From: Larus michahellis
Taxonomy: Eukaryota; Chordata; Aves; Charadriiformes; Laridae
Length of the DNA stretch: 64,000 nt
NCBI RefSeq assembly: GCF_964199755.1
Contig: NC_133899.1
Span: 24,593,446-24,657,445 of the forward strand
Direction of reading: 5' to 3'
Numbering within the stretch: position 1 is the stretch's first letter; every line of letters starts with the position of its first letter. The translations under genes and the position numbers were made by a program. The notes below the pieces were generated by a model. The model did not search any database. It saw only the letters and a program-made list of their open reading frames with translations, and was not told the DNA's origin. Positions 1-12,600 of the stretch are shown piece after piece.

Positions 1-309
1 TGCCCCCTTCATCCCATGGCTCCCCTCCCTGATCCAGAGTCCCTCCCCAGCTTTCCTGGAGCCCCTTTAGGGACTGGAAGGTCTCCGCGGAGCCTTCTCT
101 TCTCCAGGCTGAACCCCCCCAGCTCTCTCAGCCTGTCCTCACAGCAGAGGGGCTCCAGCCCTCCCAGCATCTCCGGGGCCTCCTCTGGCCCCGCTCCAAC
201 AGCTCCATGTCCTTCTGCTGTTGGTGCCCCAGCGCTGGAGGCAGCACTGCAGGGGGGGTCTCACAGAGCGGAGCAGAGGGGCAGAATTCCCCCCTCGCCC
301 TGCTGGCCA
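1..309 (-). repeat. CR1 retrotransposon fragment in PSMC6 intron 1
   Basis: Reads as the reverse complement of the CR1 3' region that recurs in this window, for example at 2656-3252. The element's 3' end lies beyond the left edge and its 5' truncation is near 309. It sits about 260 bases inside intron 1 of PSMC6. The short open frames here are decayed CR1 sequence, not host genes. Confidence 0.85.
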
Positions 310-522
310 GGCCAACATTATTTTAACATTCAGTCCAACGAGAACACGGCACCCAGGTCGTTTGCAACGCGGGGCTCTCCCACGGGGAAAGGCGAACGGC
401 CACGGCTGGGCCCGGCCCCCGCCCGCCTGCCCTCCCTCCCCTCAGCCGCCCGCCGGGCCCGGCCAGGCCCATGACGAAGCGCGGCCGGCGGCCGGGCTCC
501 CTCAGAGCCCGGCGGGCGCTCA

Positions 523-1505
<983 letters not shown>

Positions 1506-2655
1506 AGCTGTGCACCACTGTGTCTGGCACAAGGAACAGCCAGACCGAGCTGTCTCAGGAGCCCCCCAAGGGCTCCTCTCCTCAGTCATGGCACCAGGGT
1601 TTCCTGTTCAGAGGTGGCTCCCGCGGGGTTAGAACCATGCAATCATTTAGGTTGGAAAAGACCTTTACGATCATCAAGTCCAACTGAAAACCTAACACTG
1701 CCAAGTCCACCAAACCCATTCCTGGAGTAACTCAGGGCAGAATGCATTCCTACAGAGACATTTGCACGCTTGTCTGAAGGCAGGAGGAGAGCGAAACTTA
1801 AAAAAACAAAGCTATAAGACAACCATACAAAGTGTATGATCTACACTGATAGCATACCAACAGTGTCAGGACATCAAACTGCATCTGGAAATCCAAGGAT
1901 CAACAATTCATGTTTCATACCCAGTCTTACATGAGCCTCAATCAAGTTAAGATTCAGTTTGGAAGGCCCAGAAAGGCATTCTGGTCGCCTCCGGGTACAC
2001 ACAGGCTGCCTCTGTAAGCTCTTCGCATATACAATAAAAACCTTAACTGAGAGCTGAAATAATCACAGTTTTTCTAGTAAAAAATTTCAGCATGCACAAC
2101 GTTTCAAGAGTTTTAAATTTTGTGTCATCTGGGATCGGGGAAGATTTTGGTGAGAAATAGGAAAGAAAAGGGGAAATGAGGATAGACTGACCGGCTAAGC
2201 CAAGAGTCTGACTCTCTTTTGCTGTAAACGTCGGATAAAGTCTAAAAATGACCACTAAGGAATGCAATATCTGGGCACACTTTGAGAGCCTGAATTTCAT
2301 CAGCTCTTGTAGCTGACACAACAGTCACTGAAAAGGACGTTTTCACTGAGTGAGGGTAAAGGAAGAAAGTTCAAACAGTTTAAACCATTGAAAACTAAGG
2401 TCAGCGCCAGGGAGAAGGTTCCTGCTGGTAAGGAGACACGCATATGGCCTTTCCCAAATTTCAGTATCACAAGGGAAGGAAACACAGTGTGATCCTCCAC
2501 TAGAGCCTGCTGCAAAAGGCAAGTTAACTAAGCTTAGGAGCTACTCAAACAGAGCTTGATTTGCCAGACAGGACAGAATGATCAAAATTCAAATAATCAA
2601 AGGAGAAAGGTGCCAGTGAAGTGTTTGGGATGAAAGCTTCTCCTCTGTCCTTGCC
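1506..2655. other. Intergenic DNA between PSMC6 and ERO1A
   Basis: Non-coding DNA between two divergent genes, AT-richer than its flanks. Apart from the small CR1 fragment at 1628-1745 I recognise nothing. Open frames here are short and do not resemble known proteins. Confidence 0.6.
1628..1745 (-). repeat. Short CR1 3'-end fragment, minus orientation
   Basis: Starts with a degraded ATCATTTAGGTTGGAAAAGACC motif and continues through the CCTAACACTGCCAAGTCCAC segment typical of one CR1 subtype, also seen at 37016-37120 and 51547-52135. Only about 115 bases remain. Confidence 0.75.
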
Positions 2656-3252
2656 ATGGGCTGCATCCCCAGCAGCGTGGGCAGCAGGGCAAGGCAGGGG
2701 ATTCTGCCCCTCTGCTCCGCTCTGTGAGATCCCCCTGCAGTGCTGCCTCCAGCGCTGGGGCACCAACAGCAGAAGGACACGGAGCTGTTGGAGCGGGGCC
2801 AGAGGAGGCCCCGGAGATGCTGGGAGGGCTGGAGCCCCTCTGCTGTGAGGACAGGCTGAGAGAGCTGGGGGGGGTCAGCCTGGAGAAGAGAAGGCTCCGC
2901 GGAGACCTTCCAGCCCCTTCCAGTCCCTAAAGGGGCTCCAGGAAAGCTGGGGAGGGACTCTGGATCAGGGAGGGGAGCCATAGGATGAGGGGAAACTGTT
3001 TTAAGGTGAAAGAGGGGAGATTTAGATGAGATCTGAGGAAGAAATTCTTGGCTGTGAGGGTGGTGAGCCCCTGGCCCAGGTTGCCCAGAGAAGCTGTGGC
3101 TGCCCCATCCCTGGAGGGGTTCAAGGCCAGGTTGGACGGGGCTTGGAGCAACCTGGTCTGGTGGGAGGTGTCCCTGCCCAGGGCAGGGGGTGGAACTGGA
3201 TGAGCTTTAAGGCCCCTTCCAACCCAAACCATTCCATGATTCTATGACTCTA
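2656..3252 (+). repeat. CR1 retrotransposon, plus orientation, next to the ERO1A promoter
   Basis: A 5'-truncated CR1 of about 600 bases ending in the diagnostic CCATGATTCTATGACTC tail. The GGTGTCCCTGCCCAGGGCAG hairpin-like segment near the 3' end marks the commonest subtype in the window. Its 3' end lies only about 290 bases upstream of the ERO1A start codon, at the edge of the CpG island. Confidence 0.9.
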
Positions 3253-3544
3253 CAACAGCATTTCAGGAGCTTTGAGGCTGTCAAGGAAGCAGACAAGCCC
3301 CTCGATTATTCACAGCAGAATTACGAGTTCCATTCCCCGAACTGGGCGGGTTCCCGGCGCTGGCCGGTAGCCGCTCAGGGGTTAAGGGCCGGGCCGGCCC
3401 GTTCCGGGCTGCGTGCGGGGCGGCCCGTAGCCGGCTGCGGCCGCGCCCCGCGGCGGGGCGGTGCGGTGCGGGGGCGGCCCGGGGACGGCCCGCTTCTTCC
3501 GCCGGCGGTGGCGGCGGCGGCGGCGGCTGGACTGGCGCGGAGAG
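3253..3544 (+). promoter_or_regulatory. ERO1A: ERO1A promoter and 5' UTR region (CpG island)
   Basis: From about 3340 to 3720 the DNA is extremely GC- and CpG-rich, with GGGGCGG-type GC boxes around 3417-3460. This fits the transcription start region of ERO1A just upstream of the ATG at 3545. One GCGTG core at 3411-3415 matches the hypoxia-response core RCGTG. ERO1A is known to be hypoxia- and ER-stress-inducible, but a five-base match proves nothing on its own. The transcription start was not located. Confidence 0.65.
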
Positions 3545-3655
3545 ATGGCGGCGAGCAGTGGGCTACTGTTGCCGGTGCTGGGGCTCGCCACCTTCTTGCT
3601 GCCGGTGGTGGCCCGCGGGCAGCCCGGCGCGGCGGAGCGGCGGTGCTTCTGCCAG
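3545..3655 (+). CDS. ERO1A: ERO1A coding exon 1 (residues 1-37)
   Basis: Encodes the hydrophobic signal peptide ([20 protein letters not shown]...) and the first cysteine pair C34-F-C36. The ATG was chosen because the signal peptide follows at once. Ends after CAG in phase 0; donor GTGGGC. Confidence 0.96.
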
Positions 3656-6600
3656 GTGGGCTAGGCCGGGGGAGGGGGCGGGGGGGGCGGGACCCTGGTG
3701 TCCCTGTGTCCCGCCGGGCATCGGAGGTGCTTGGGGGAAAGGGATTCGGAGCGGCTGAGGGAGCTGGGGTGGTTTAGCCTGGAGAGAAGGAGGCTGAGCG
3801 GAATCATAGAATCATGGAATGGTTTGTGTTGAAAGGAACCTTAAAGAGCATCTCATTCCAACCCCTGCCCTGGGCAGGGACACCTCCCACTGGACCAGGT
3901 TGCTCCAAGCCCTGTTCAGCCTGGCCTTGAAACCGGGAGACCTTCTCGCCCTCTACAACTCCCTGAAAGGAGGATGTAGCCGCGGGGGGTCGGTCTCTTC
4001 TCCCTAGTAACAGGTGGCAGGACAAGAGGAAACAGCCTCAAGTTGCGCCAGGGGAGGTTTAGATTGGATATTAGGAAAAATTTCCTTCACTGAAAGGGTT
4101 GTCATGCATTGGAACAGGCTGCCCAGGGAAGTGGTGGAGTCGCCATCCGTGGAGGTATTTAAAAGCCAGGCAGACGTGGTGTTGAGGGACATGGGGTAGT
4201 GGTGGGTTTGGTAGTGTTGGGTTGATGGTTGGACTCAGTAATCTTAAAGGTTCCTTGCTACCTAGACAATTCTATGATTTTGCCTGCTGAGCAGCCCCTT
4301 GCCCTCTTCCTTGTCATCTTAACTGTGTTCTCTCCCTGCCCCTAGCAGGGAAGGTGTTTCAGCTGGGGGAGCTTTTCTCCCCTACCCACCCAGGAGCCTC
4401 TCGACGGATGTTTTGGGGATGCGTGTTGCTCTAATGTCTGGGAGCTGTCTCATCCCCTCTTCCTGCCAGCTCTGCCTTGCTCTTCCTCCCGGCTCTGCTG
4501 TCCAGGAGAGAGTGTGGCTGCAGCGGGCACCTGATACCCCGCCATGTCCAGGGGTGAATGGGGTTGCCCCGCTTGTTAAAGCTCTTCCAGGGTTAATTCC
4601 CCTTGGTGATGAGCGTGTTACTGCCTGATGCTTGGTGCACCTTCTGTTGATGTGCAGCAATGAGAGAGCCGGGTATAGTCAACCTTGAGATTGGACTAAG
4701 CAGCTGGATTTGGGGGAATGGTTGCCATGCAGCTTCCTTTTGACTTTAGCTTTAGAATCATAGGACGGTTTGAGTTGGAAGAGACCTTAAAGAATCTCAT
4801 TCCAACCCCCCTGCCCTGGGCAGGGACACCTCCCACTAGACCAGTTTGCCCAAAGCCCCATCCAGCCTGGCCTTTAACACTTTGCTCGAGCATATTTGCA
4901 ACATCAAGGAATGAAGACAATAAAGTGTATTTGGGGCGTAGTTTCTGTTGCCTTTTGAAAAGGGAAGCTATTGTAAAGCCTACTTTTCTGTATTAAAATT
5001 GTAGTGCTTAAATGCAAGTCAGAAATTGAGAATGGAGAAGGAAAGCAAACGCGGTTGTGCGCTTGGCTTTGCCTTTGCCTTCTGGGTGGCTCTTGATGCT
5101 TCAGTTTCATGTGGAAATGGTAAATACAAGCTATGCTGATAAAGAATGGAAAAGCACGGGTTTTGATTCTGTATCTCTATAGGGTTTTTGCTTGTACGCT
5201 TCCTGGTTAGCAATAAAGTTTGTCTCCTAAGGATCAACGTCTGAGTCAGGAGGGTGGTGTGGGGTACCAAGCCCAATCCACTGCATGAACTGGCATAGGA
5301 ATGGCTTGCAGATTTTTTCCCTTGGGTCAGAGGAACTGGCGTTGTACTTCATACACTGCTGGTTTATTGCAAGGCATTTCTTGTTTATGGAGTAGCATGT
5401 GCTTTAGTTTAGTTTTCAGTACAAGTGCTCAGGATTTTTCCAGACCTTACTGCCTTTGGGCAAGCATGTTATGTAGGGCAGCGTTTCTCAGCCTTACCAA
5501 CCACTTCACCTCTTAAAAACACCCCTGAGGGCTGCCTCATCTTTTTGTAAAAATTAATCTGCTGATAATCTTGTGCAGAACTGGTCTGGTGGTCTTTATT
5601 TACCACCAAATGAAATACAGGACAAGCCTTTAATGGTGTGTTTTACCCTTCTTTGTTAATATACGCGAAGGCCTGGGTATAGCTTTTGGTTTCCTCCTGT
5701 GAACCATCTGTTGCTGTCTCATGGCCTTGTTGGGTGAAGAAGCCCTGGCGTAGGGTGAATGGAAGAGCTTTGACTTGTCCATCAGCCCGTGTTGGGACAG
5801 TTGACAAGGGCCTCTTTTGAGAGCGGCTGCTGTAGCGATATTCCAAATGCTGACATAAGCTGGCCATAATTCTGGAATGGGCGTTGTGCTTGTGTCTTGT
5901 CCGTACAACTAAGAGCAATGCCTCACCTGCTTTTTACGACTGTTATTTTAGCTCTTCATTTATGTAGAAAGGTTGCTAACCAGTCTCGAAACTCTTAGTA
6001 GAAACGTCCATCTGTTACTAAAACCACTTAAGTTTCACATACTGTTTCTTGCTTTCCAATCTGTCTCATTGGTGCTGAATGACATTTCGCTATCGGAGTT
6101 CCCTCAAACTTTACAGACGGCTTGTCCCCCACCCAGATATTCCTGTTTGCACCAACGCTTTAGTCAGCCATCAATCAATTCTCTGTATTCCTGGTAATTA
6201 TTGCTCATTCAGTGTTTACAGAGCGATGTAGCTGCATTAAGCTCATGTGCTGCAGGTGTTTGGCAGACTGGGATTTTGACTAGGTTTCTGGTCTGATAGA
6301 GGGCTGGTTGCCTTCGAGGGCATTTTTGTGGTCAGTACGCTGTCATTAGGGGGGAAGCCTGGGCACTGGGAGTGGCTTTCGAGCCACTCTTGTGTTCCTG
6401 TTGAACTGGTGTTCACTCAGCAGCCTCCAGGGCAGGAATTCATACCTAGCACAGTACCACAGTTCCCTGTGGGGTGGCTGAGAGGTAGCCTCCAAGTGCA
6501 GAACAGCTGGAGAGCCTTCTTTGCTAGCAGATGCTTGGAGGTGCCATCTGACAGCTCTTCAGCCTCTACAGTTTAACTTCATCCTCAGGCTCCCATGTGA

Positions 6601-9600
6601 GGTTTGCTTCTATGTGAGCTCCAGAAGCCTCAGTTCTTGTTTTCTGGGGAAAAGAAGAGGGGGAAGAGCGCCTGGGACAGCATATGCTGCTTCCAGGGCA
6701 GAAGATCCGAGGGCTGGAGCACCTCTTCTATGAGGGAATGCTGAGAGAGTTGCGGGGGTTCAGCCTCCAGAAGAGAAGGCTCCGGGGAGACCTTGGAGCC
6801 CCTTCCAGTCCCTAAAGGGGCTCCAGGGAAGATGGGGAGGGACTCTGGATCAGGGAGGGGAGCCATGGGACGAGGGGGCACAGTTTTAAACTGGAAGAGG
6901 GGAGATTTAGATGAGATCTGAGGAAGAAATTCTTGGCTGTGAGGGTGGTGAGCCCCTGGCCCAGGTTGCCCAGAGAAGCTGTGGCTGCCCCATCCCTGGA
7001 GGTGTTCAAGGCCAGGCTGGATGGGGCTTTGAGTGACCTGGTCTGGTGGGAGGTGTCCCTGCCCAGGGCAGGGGGTGGGAACTGAATGATCTTTAAGGTC
7101 CCTTCCAACTCTAACCATTCCATGATTCTGTGCTGGTCATGACTGTCCTCACCTGGCTGCCAGCTGCTTGCTCTGAGTGCCCTGGCAAGGATGAAAGGGA
7201 GACCTGGTTGGACTGAGTGCCACAGGCAGAGTCACAAATCGCTTCTGCAGGGCAACTGCAAGGAAACCTCTGCTGGGGCAGCAGGGAATGCATCAGCTTT
7301 CCATCAGCCCGGCAGTGGTGTGGCTTGTCTACCAGCGCAGGGAGCTGCCAGTGAAGTTGGTACAGGCTAAAAGCACCTCCTCAGCCCCTGTAGTATTCCC
7401 TTTCCTGTGCCCTGTTGTAGCTGCAAGTGGGAAATGCAGAAAAGAGTTTTCCTTCTTTCCTGCCCGCCTGTGCAGAAGATGGTGTATGGGTCTGGGATGG
7501 AGCCCATAGCCAGAGAAGAAATCCCTAAATACACTGCCCAGGGGACACTTCTGGGAGCCTGGGGGAAGGAGAAAGAGGTGTGGAGAGACAGACCAGCAGT
7601 ACAGGAGTGAGCAGGCCGGCAGGAGCCTGGGATGGAGATAGAACAAGATGAAGCGAAGGCCAAACCCAAGGATTATGCCAAATCCACGTGTGGTGGTGTT
7701 TCAACCTGTGTTACGCACACAAGGCGGGTACATCGGTGTTAAGGGATTGAGAGCGGCTATTGTGGGGCCAACCGCCTTCCTCGGTGCTTGCTCAGCAGCC
7801 GGAGCCACTTGTGTCACGTCTGTCCTGGCGGCTCCGATGCATCTCTTCCCACCAGGCAAACCCAAGCCCTGCCCATTGGTCTCCTGCCAGGCTCCCACAC
7901 CTCTGTGGGGTGGAGCGTTGCTGCTCTGCTCCTGCATCACAGGTGCCAGCAGGCACATGGCACATGTTTGGGACTGGATGAGTTTATGCTTCATCTTGAA
8001 CAACTGTTCTGATTATTACAGGGCTGAAGGTGTCGATAAAATATTTTAGGGAGGTGGGGAGAAAGTGTTGCAGGGCATCTTTGGCATGTGCTGTAGCTCA
8101 ACTGCACTGACAGCAGGAACTGGAGTCCAAAACAAGTGAGTGGCTGCATACAGGGCTGGAAGAAACAGGTACTGAGGTGGCAGGTGGTCATAGAGCAAGA
8201 GGGAACGTGCCCTGCCAGGTGGTCTCATACTTCCCTGTGTCTCAAAGTGGGTCAATGCTGTCTGGTGGTGGCATCACTGGAGCTTTCATCTTGGTCTCTG
8301 AAGAGACTTGGCTCTTGATGCTGTCTTCTGAACTCCTTTGGCTGTGGAGTTTGGTGGGTTGGCCACACAGAGGCGATGTCACCAGGCTTTCTTTCACAGC
8401 AGCCCAGTGGCTTAGGAGGCAGAGCAGGAAGGTCATCTGACCAGCAATACCTCATTGGCCATGTGCCCACTAGGGAAATTGCCCATTTCTGCACAGTCTG
8501 ACTGAAATCCTTGGAGGAAGGAGTTTTCCCTCTGATTTGGGCAGAACTTGAGCCTTCCCCTTTGCCTGTGCTACCCCTGCAGACATGTTCTTGGTGCCAT
8601 TGTGGCTGATCTTCCCATTTGTGGTCTTCTAAACTGAGCAGTGGATATTTGGAGATCTTCAAAGCGTGACCTTCACCTACTCTTGAATGTTGTGGGAGCA
8701 TCTGCAGAGCCTTCACCCTGGATTATTTGCAGGATGATAATAGTTTTGCCAGGTTGGTTCTGGCTTGAATCGGTCACTAGACATAGCAAAGACGGGCCTG
8801 GTGGAAATGGTGCATGTTATTTTGGTTGAGGGCTTGCTGCACGCTCCGATGTTACCCCTTCCAGGGGTGTCATTCCTTTGGAGTGACACATTTGTGTAGT
8901 GTGGATACAGAGAGCAGCTGAAGGTTATCCACAAATTTTTTTGCCAGCCACTTGTAGACCCAATCTATAAGCTGCCTTCCTCGAAGGATGCCAAATTTCC
9001 AGGAAATAAAATATGTGGTTGCTTGGTTTTGTTTTTTTTTTGGTTGCGGTTGGTTTGTTGTTTTTCTTTTAAATTTTGAAACAGTTTTAAATTGTGTAAC
9101 TGGATTAGCAAATTGCGGTTGTTTTTTACAGGGGTGATTCAGGTTAGTGGAAAGCTTAATTGCTATGCTGTTAATCTTCATTACCATGCAAAATGTACGA
9201 TGGAATACAGTACATGTGTGAGGATGAGGCGGCGGGCTTCAGCATGACCACGAGAAATGGTAGTGAGCCTCCAAAGAAGGTGTCTCAACAAAAAAACTAT
9301 GTGCTCAAGTGGAGTAGGACATTCTGAGAAGCTTTAATAGATTTCCCTTTGCTCCCCAGTAGATCAGTATTGGCTGAGTCCAAAATATCAAAGCCCTTTT
9401 GGAAAAAAAAAAACAAAAAAGCTGTTTCCAGAATTACTAATTCCTGATATGGTGCAGTCTGGATCTAGAGCCTGGATTCCTTCCCCCTCTCCAGGGTTTC
9501 AGGAGGAAACTTGCACTTGCCTTTGAGGTACTCTGTGCTTAATCCAGGGTATTTTTCTTCCCCCGTTCCCTGTTTTGTGTGACTGTGCTTGGAAGGCAAG

Positions 9601-12600
9601 TGCTCCATTTCTGCCTTCCTTCTTGGAAGGAGGGCAGGGAGCTTCATTTCTACAGTAGTAATTATAATGGTTTTATTGAAGTTGATGTATAGCTCTTACT
9701 GAGTTATCTGAGGGCTCTCCGGAAATGCGTCAAGGCAGGTGGCTCATGTACCTCATGTGGCTCTTTCTTTTCTGTCTGTATATAATAATATAATAAAAAA
9801 TAATAAGCCCCTTAAATACAATCCAGCACCACCTTAGCTCTTGTGCATCCCCCATTTTCCTGTTTGTTCCTGGCCTCCCCTGGGGAGCTTTTGTGCCATT
9901 GCTGGGCAGTGCACCCTGTCACACCTCACGGGAGTTGCCTGTCCCAGTGTTTCCAGGCTTGTTCTGCTTGTCGCTGCTTCCAGCTTGCTTTGTTCATAGA
10001 ATCGTAGAATAGTTTGGGTTGGAAGGGACCTTAAAGCTCATCTAGTTCCAACCCCCTGCCCTGGGCAGGGACACCTCCCACCAGACCAGGTCACTCAAAG
10101 CCCCGTCCAGCCTGGCCTTGAACCCCTCCAGGGATGGGGCAGCCACAGCTTCCCTGGGCAACCTGGGCCAGGGGCTCACCACCCTCACAGCCAAGAATTT
10201 CTTCCTCAGATCTCGTCTGAATCTCCCCTCTTTCAGTTTAAAACCATTCCCCCTCATCCCATGGCTCCCCTCCCTGATCCAGAGTCCCTCCCCAGCTTTC
10301 CTGGAGCCCCTTTAGGGACTGGAAGGGGCTGGAAGGTCTTCGCGGAGCCTTCTCTTCTCCAGGCTGAATCCCCCCAGCTCTCTCAGCCTGTCCTCACAGC
10401 AGAGGGGCTCCAGCCCTCCCAGTATCTCCGGAGCCTCCTCTGGCCCCGCTCCAACAGCTCCGTGTCCTTCTGCTGTTGGTGCCCCAGTGCTGGAGGCAGC
10501 ACTGCAGGGGGGTCTCACAGAGCGGAGTAGGAGAGAAGGTAGAGACTGGACATCCCCCCTCCCCCCCAGAATGGTGCAGTGCGAGGTACATCATTTCTGT
10601 GCTCTCTGCTACCAGGATTTCGTAGGCTTTCTGGGACAGAAGTGGCAAGAGCATTTCTCATTGCAGGCTGTGTCAAATGTCCCATTCTTTGCCTCCTAAA
10701 TCAACAATACTCACATAAAACAACTTCCTTGGTCTTAAACCCCTGAATTTATCTGGTCCTGGGGGATGGCAGCTTGGCACGTCTTCTATTGCTACATTAA
10801 CATCCAGGAAAAATCCCTGGCGTGGTGTTAAGAGTGAATGAGTTGTAATGCTTGATTTTGGCCGGGGTGATTTCCCAAAGCGCTCGTCAGGGGGTGTGGG
10901 GGAAGCAAAACTCCTTCTGCATTGGGCAACTTTGTCATCCAGACGGTAATCTACGTGTCAGAAAGCCAGAGCTGAATTTGTGCTACGTCCTTTTTTTTTT
11001 TTTTTTTTTTCTTCAGGGCTTGCACATGGCTTGTTGAGTTGTTCAGGATGATGCAAGAGGTACTGGCTTTCCACATCAGATTTAGAACAAATGTTTCCTT
11101 GCCAAACGGCTCTCCAAGGCGAGGAGGGAGGCCGGTGCAGTTGCTGTGATTCCGATGAAATCAAACAAATGGCTGCAGCGCCCTCGGTTAACAACAAGGA
11201 TTTTCTTTGGGCGCTGTCATTTTTGGTGGCGTTATTGCTGCCTGCCTGGTCCCTTCTGCAAACGCCAGCTCTCACCCCTGTGCCATCCTGCCGGGGTGAC
11301 AAATGGGAGCCTGAGCTGGCCGCGCGTGGAGTCACAGCTCTTCCAGCTGCCGATATCCCACGTCTTGCTGGATTTGGCCCCGGCAGAAACATCCGTGGTC
11401 TCTGTAACTGTCTGATGCGTGGATAAGAGCTGTGTGGATTTTGTCTGTGTGTGTGTGTGACACCGTCTCCTTGAACCTGTCTGTCATCTCTGCTTTTTAG
11501 AGATGGAAGCGTCCGTCTGATGCCTGTTACTCCGACATCAGTGAATTCTAATGTATCAGTGTGTGTTAGAGGAAAAGTGTTCCCAAATAAAGCTGCCTGT
11601 CCCCAAGCAACAAGTGCAGGATGCATCCCAATGGGTGCATCAAAAGAAATTCTCTGCTAATTCACCAGAGCCAGGTTTAATGTTGTTCAATTCTGGTTAG
11701 ACTGAACTAGTCAGTAAAAGGAAAGAAAACTGTGAATTGTTTTATAGTCAGTGTTAAAAAGTACTGGCTAAATTGTTCATATTTGGTTTCGGTTTTTTTA
11801 TTTATTTTTATTTTTTTATCCAACAGGTTACGGGTCATTTAGATGACTGCACCTGTGATGTAGAAACCATTGATGCCTTCAACAACTACAAGCTTTTTCC
11901 TAGACTGAATGAGCTTCTGGAAAGTGACTATTTTAGATATTACAAGGTAATTTTCTCATGCAAGAATTGTATTATTGCGTTAGTTCTGTATGCTGCTGCT
12001 GCTTATTTAAAAAAAAAAAATCTTCCTTGAAGTTATTGCTGGTCTTTTTAAAATCAGGTACCCCCATTTTAATACTGATTTTTAACAACGCGGTCAGTAA
12101 GTGTGACTCTTCTGCTGTGAGGAGAAGCTTAATGTGGTATACAACATGCTTCTAAAATAAATTGCATGTTTTTAAAGACAGAGAATAGAATAGTTCCAGT
12201 TGGAAGGAACCTACAATGATCATCTGGCCCAACTGCCTGACTGCTTCAGGGCTGACCAAAAGTTAAAGCAAATTATTGAAAAAATTGTCCACGTGCCTCT
12301 CAAACACTGATGGGCTTGCAGCATGGGCCACCACTCCAGGAACGCCACCGTTCCTATGTTTGACCACCCTTTTGGTAAAGAAATGCTTAATTTCCTAATA
12401 TTTTCGTATGCATTCTTTCCTCTTAAGAACTTATGCAATGAAATTACTTTTATTTTGTTGAGCTGGGGCTCCAAACTGGTGATGACTGGGCATCTACATT
12501 GCATCACGAGGGTGTTCTTAGTGTCTCCCCATCGACATGGGAAGCCTGATTTAGTTACCCAACCGTCGGGTGAACTGATGACTGCCAGACCATCGGTATT

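Larger units (their letters stand above)
3656..11826 (+). other. ERO1A: ERO1A intron 1 (8.2 kb)
   Basis: The longest ERO1A intron. It holds a nested CR1 pair (3741-4282) and single CR1 copies at 4754-4885, 6708-7133 and 9994-10531. There is also a long T tract near 10990 and a short TG repeat near 11445. The rest (4890-6700, 7135-9990, 10532-11820) shows no exon or repeat that I can identify. Confidence 0.85.

Noticed and set aside
10261-10530. Repeated similar open frames (for example 16-474, 2589-2981, 10261-10530, 24831-25343) suggesting a gene family
   Set aside because: All are translations of CR1 3' regions in the same wrong frame; they share sequence because the repeats do.
10990-11010. 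Long T and A tracts (10990, 27932, 28788, 49819) as signs of processed pseudogenes
   Set aside because: No adjacent intron-less gene copy or target-site duplication was seen; they look like simple homopolymers.
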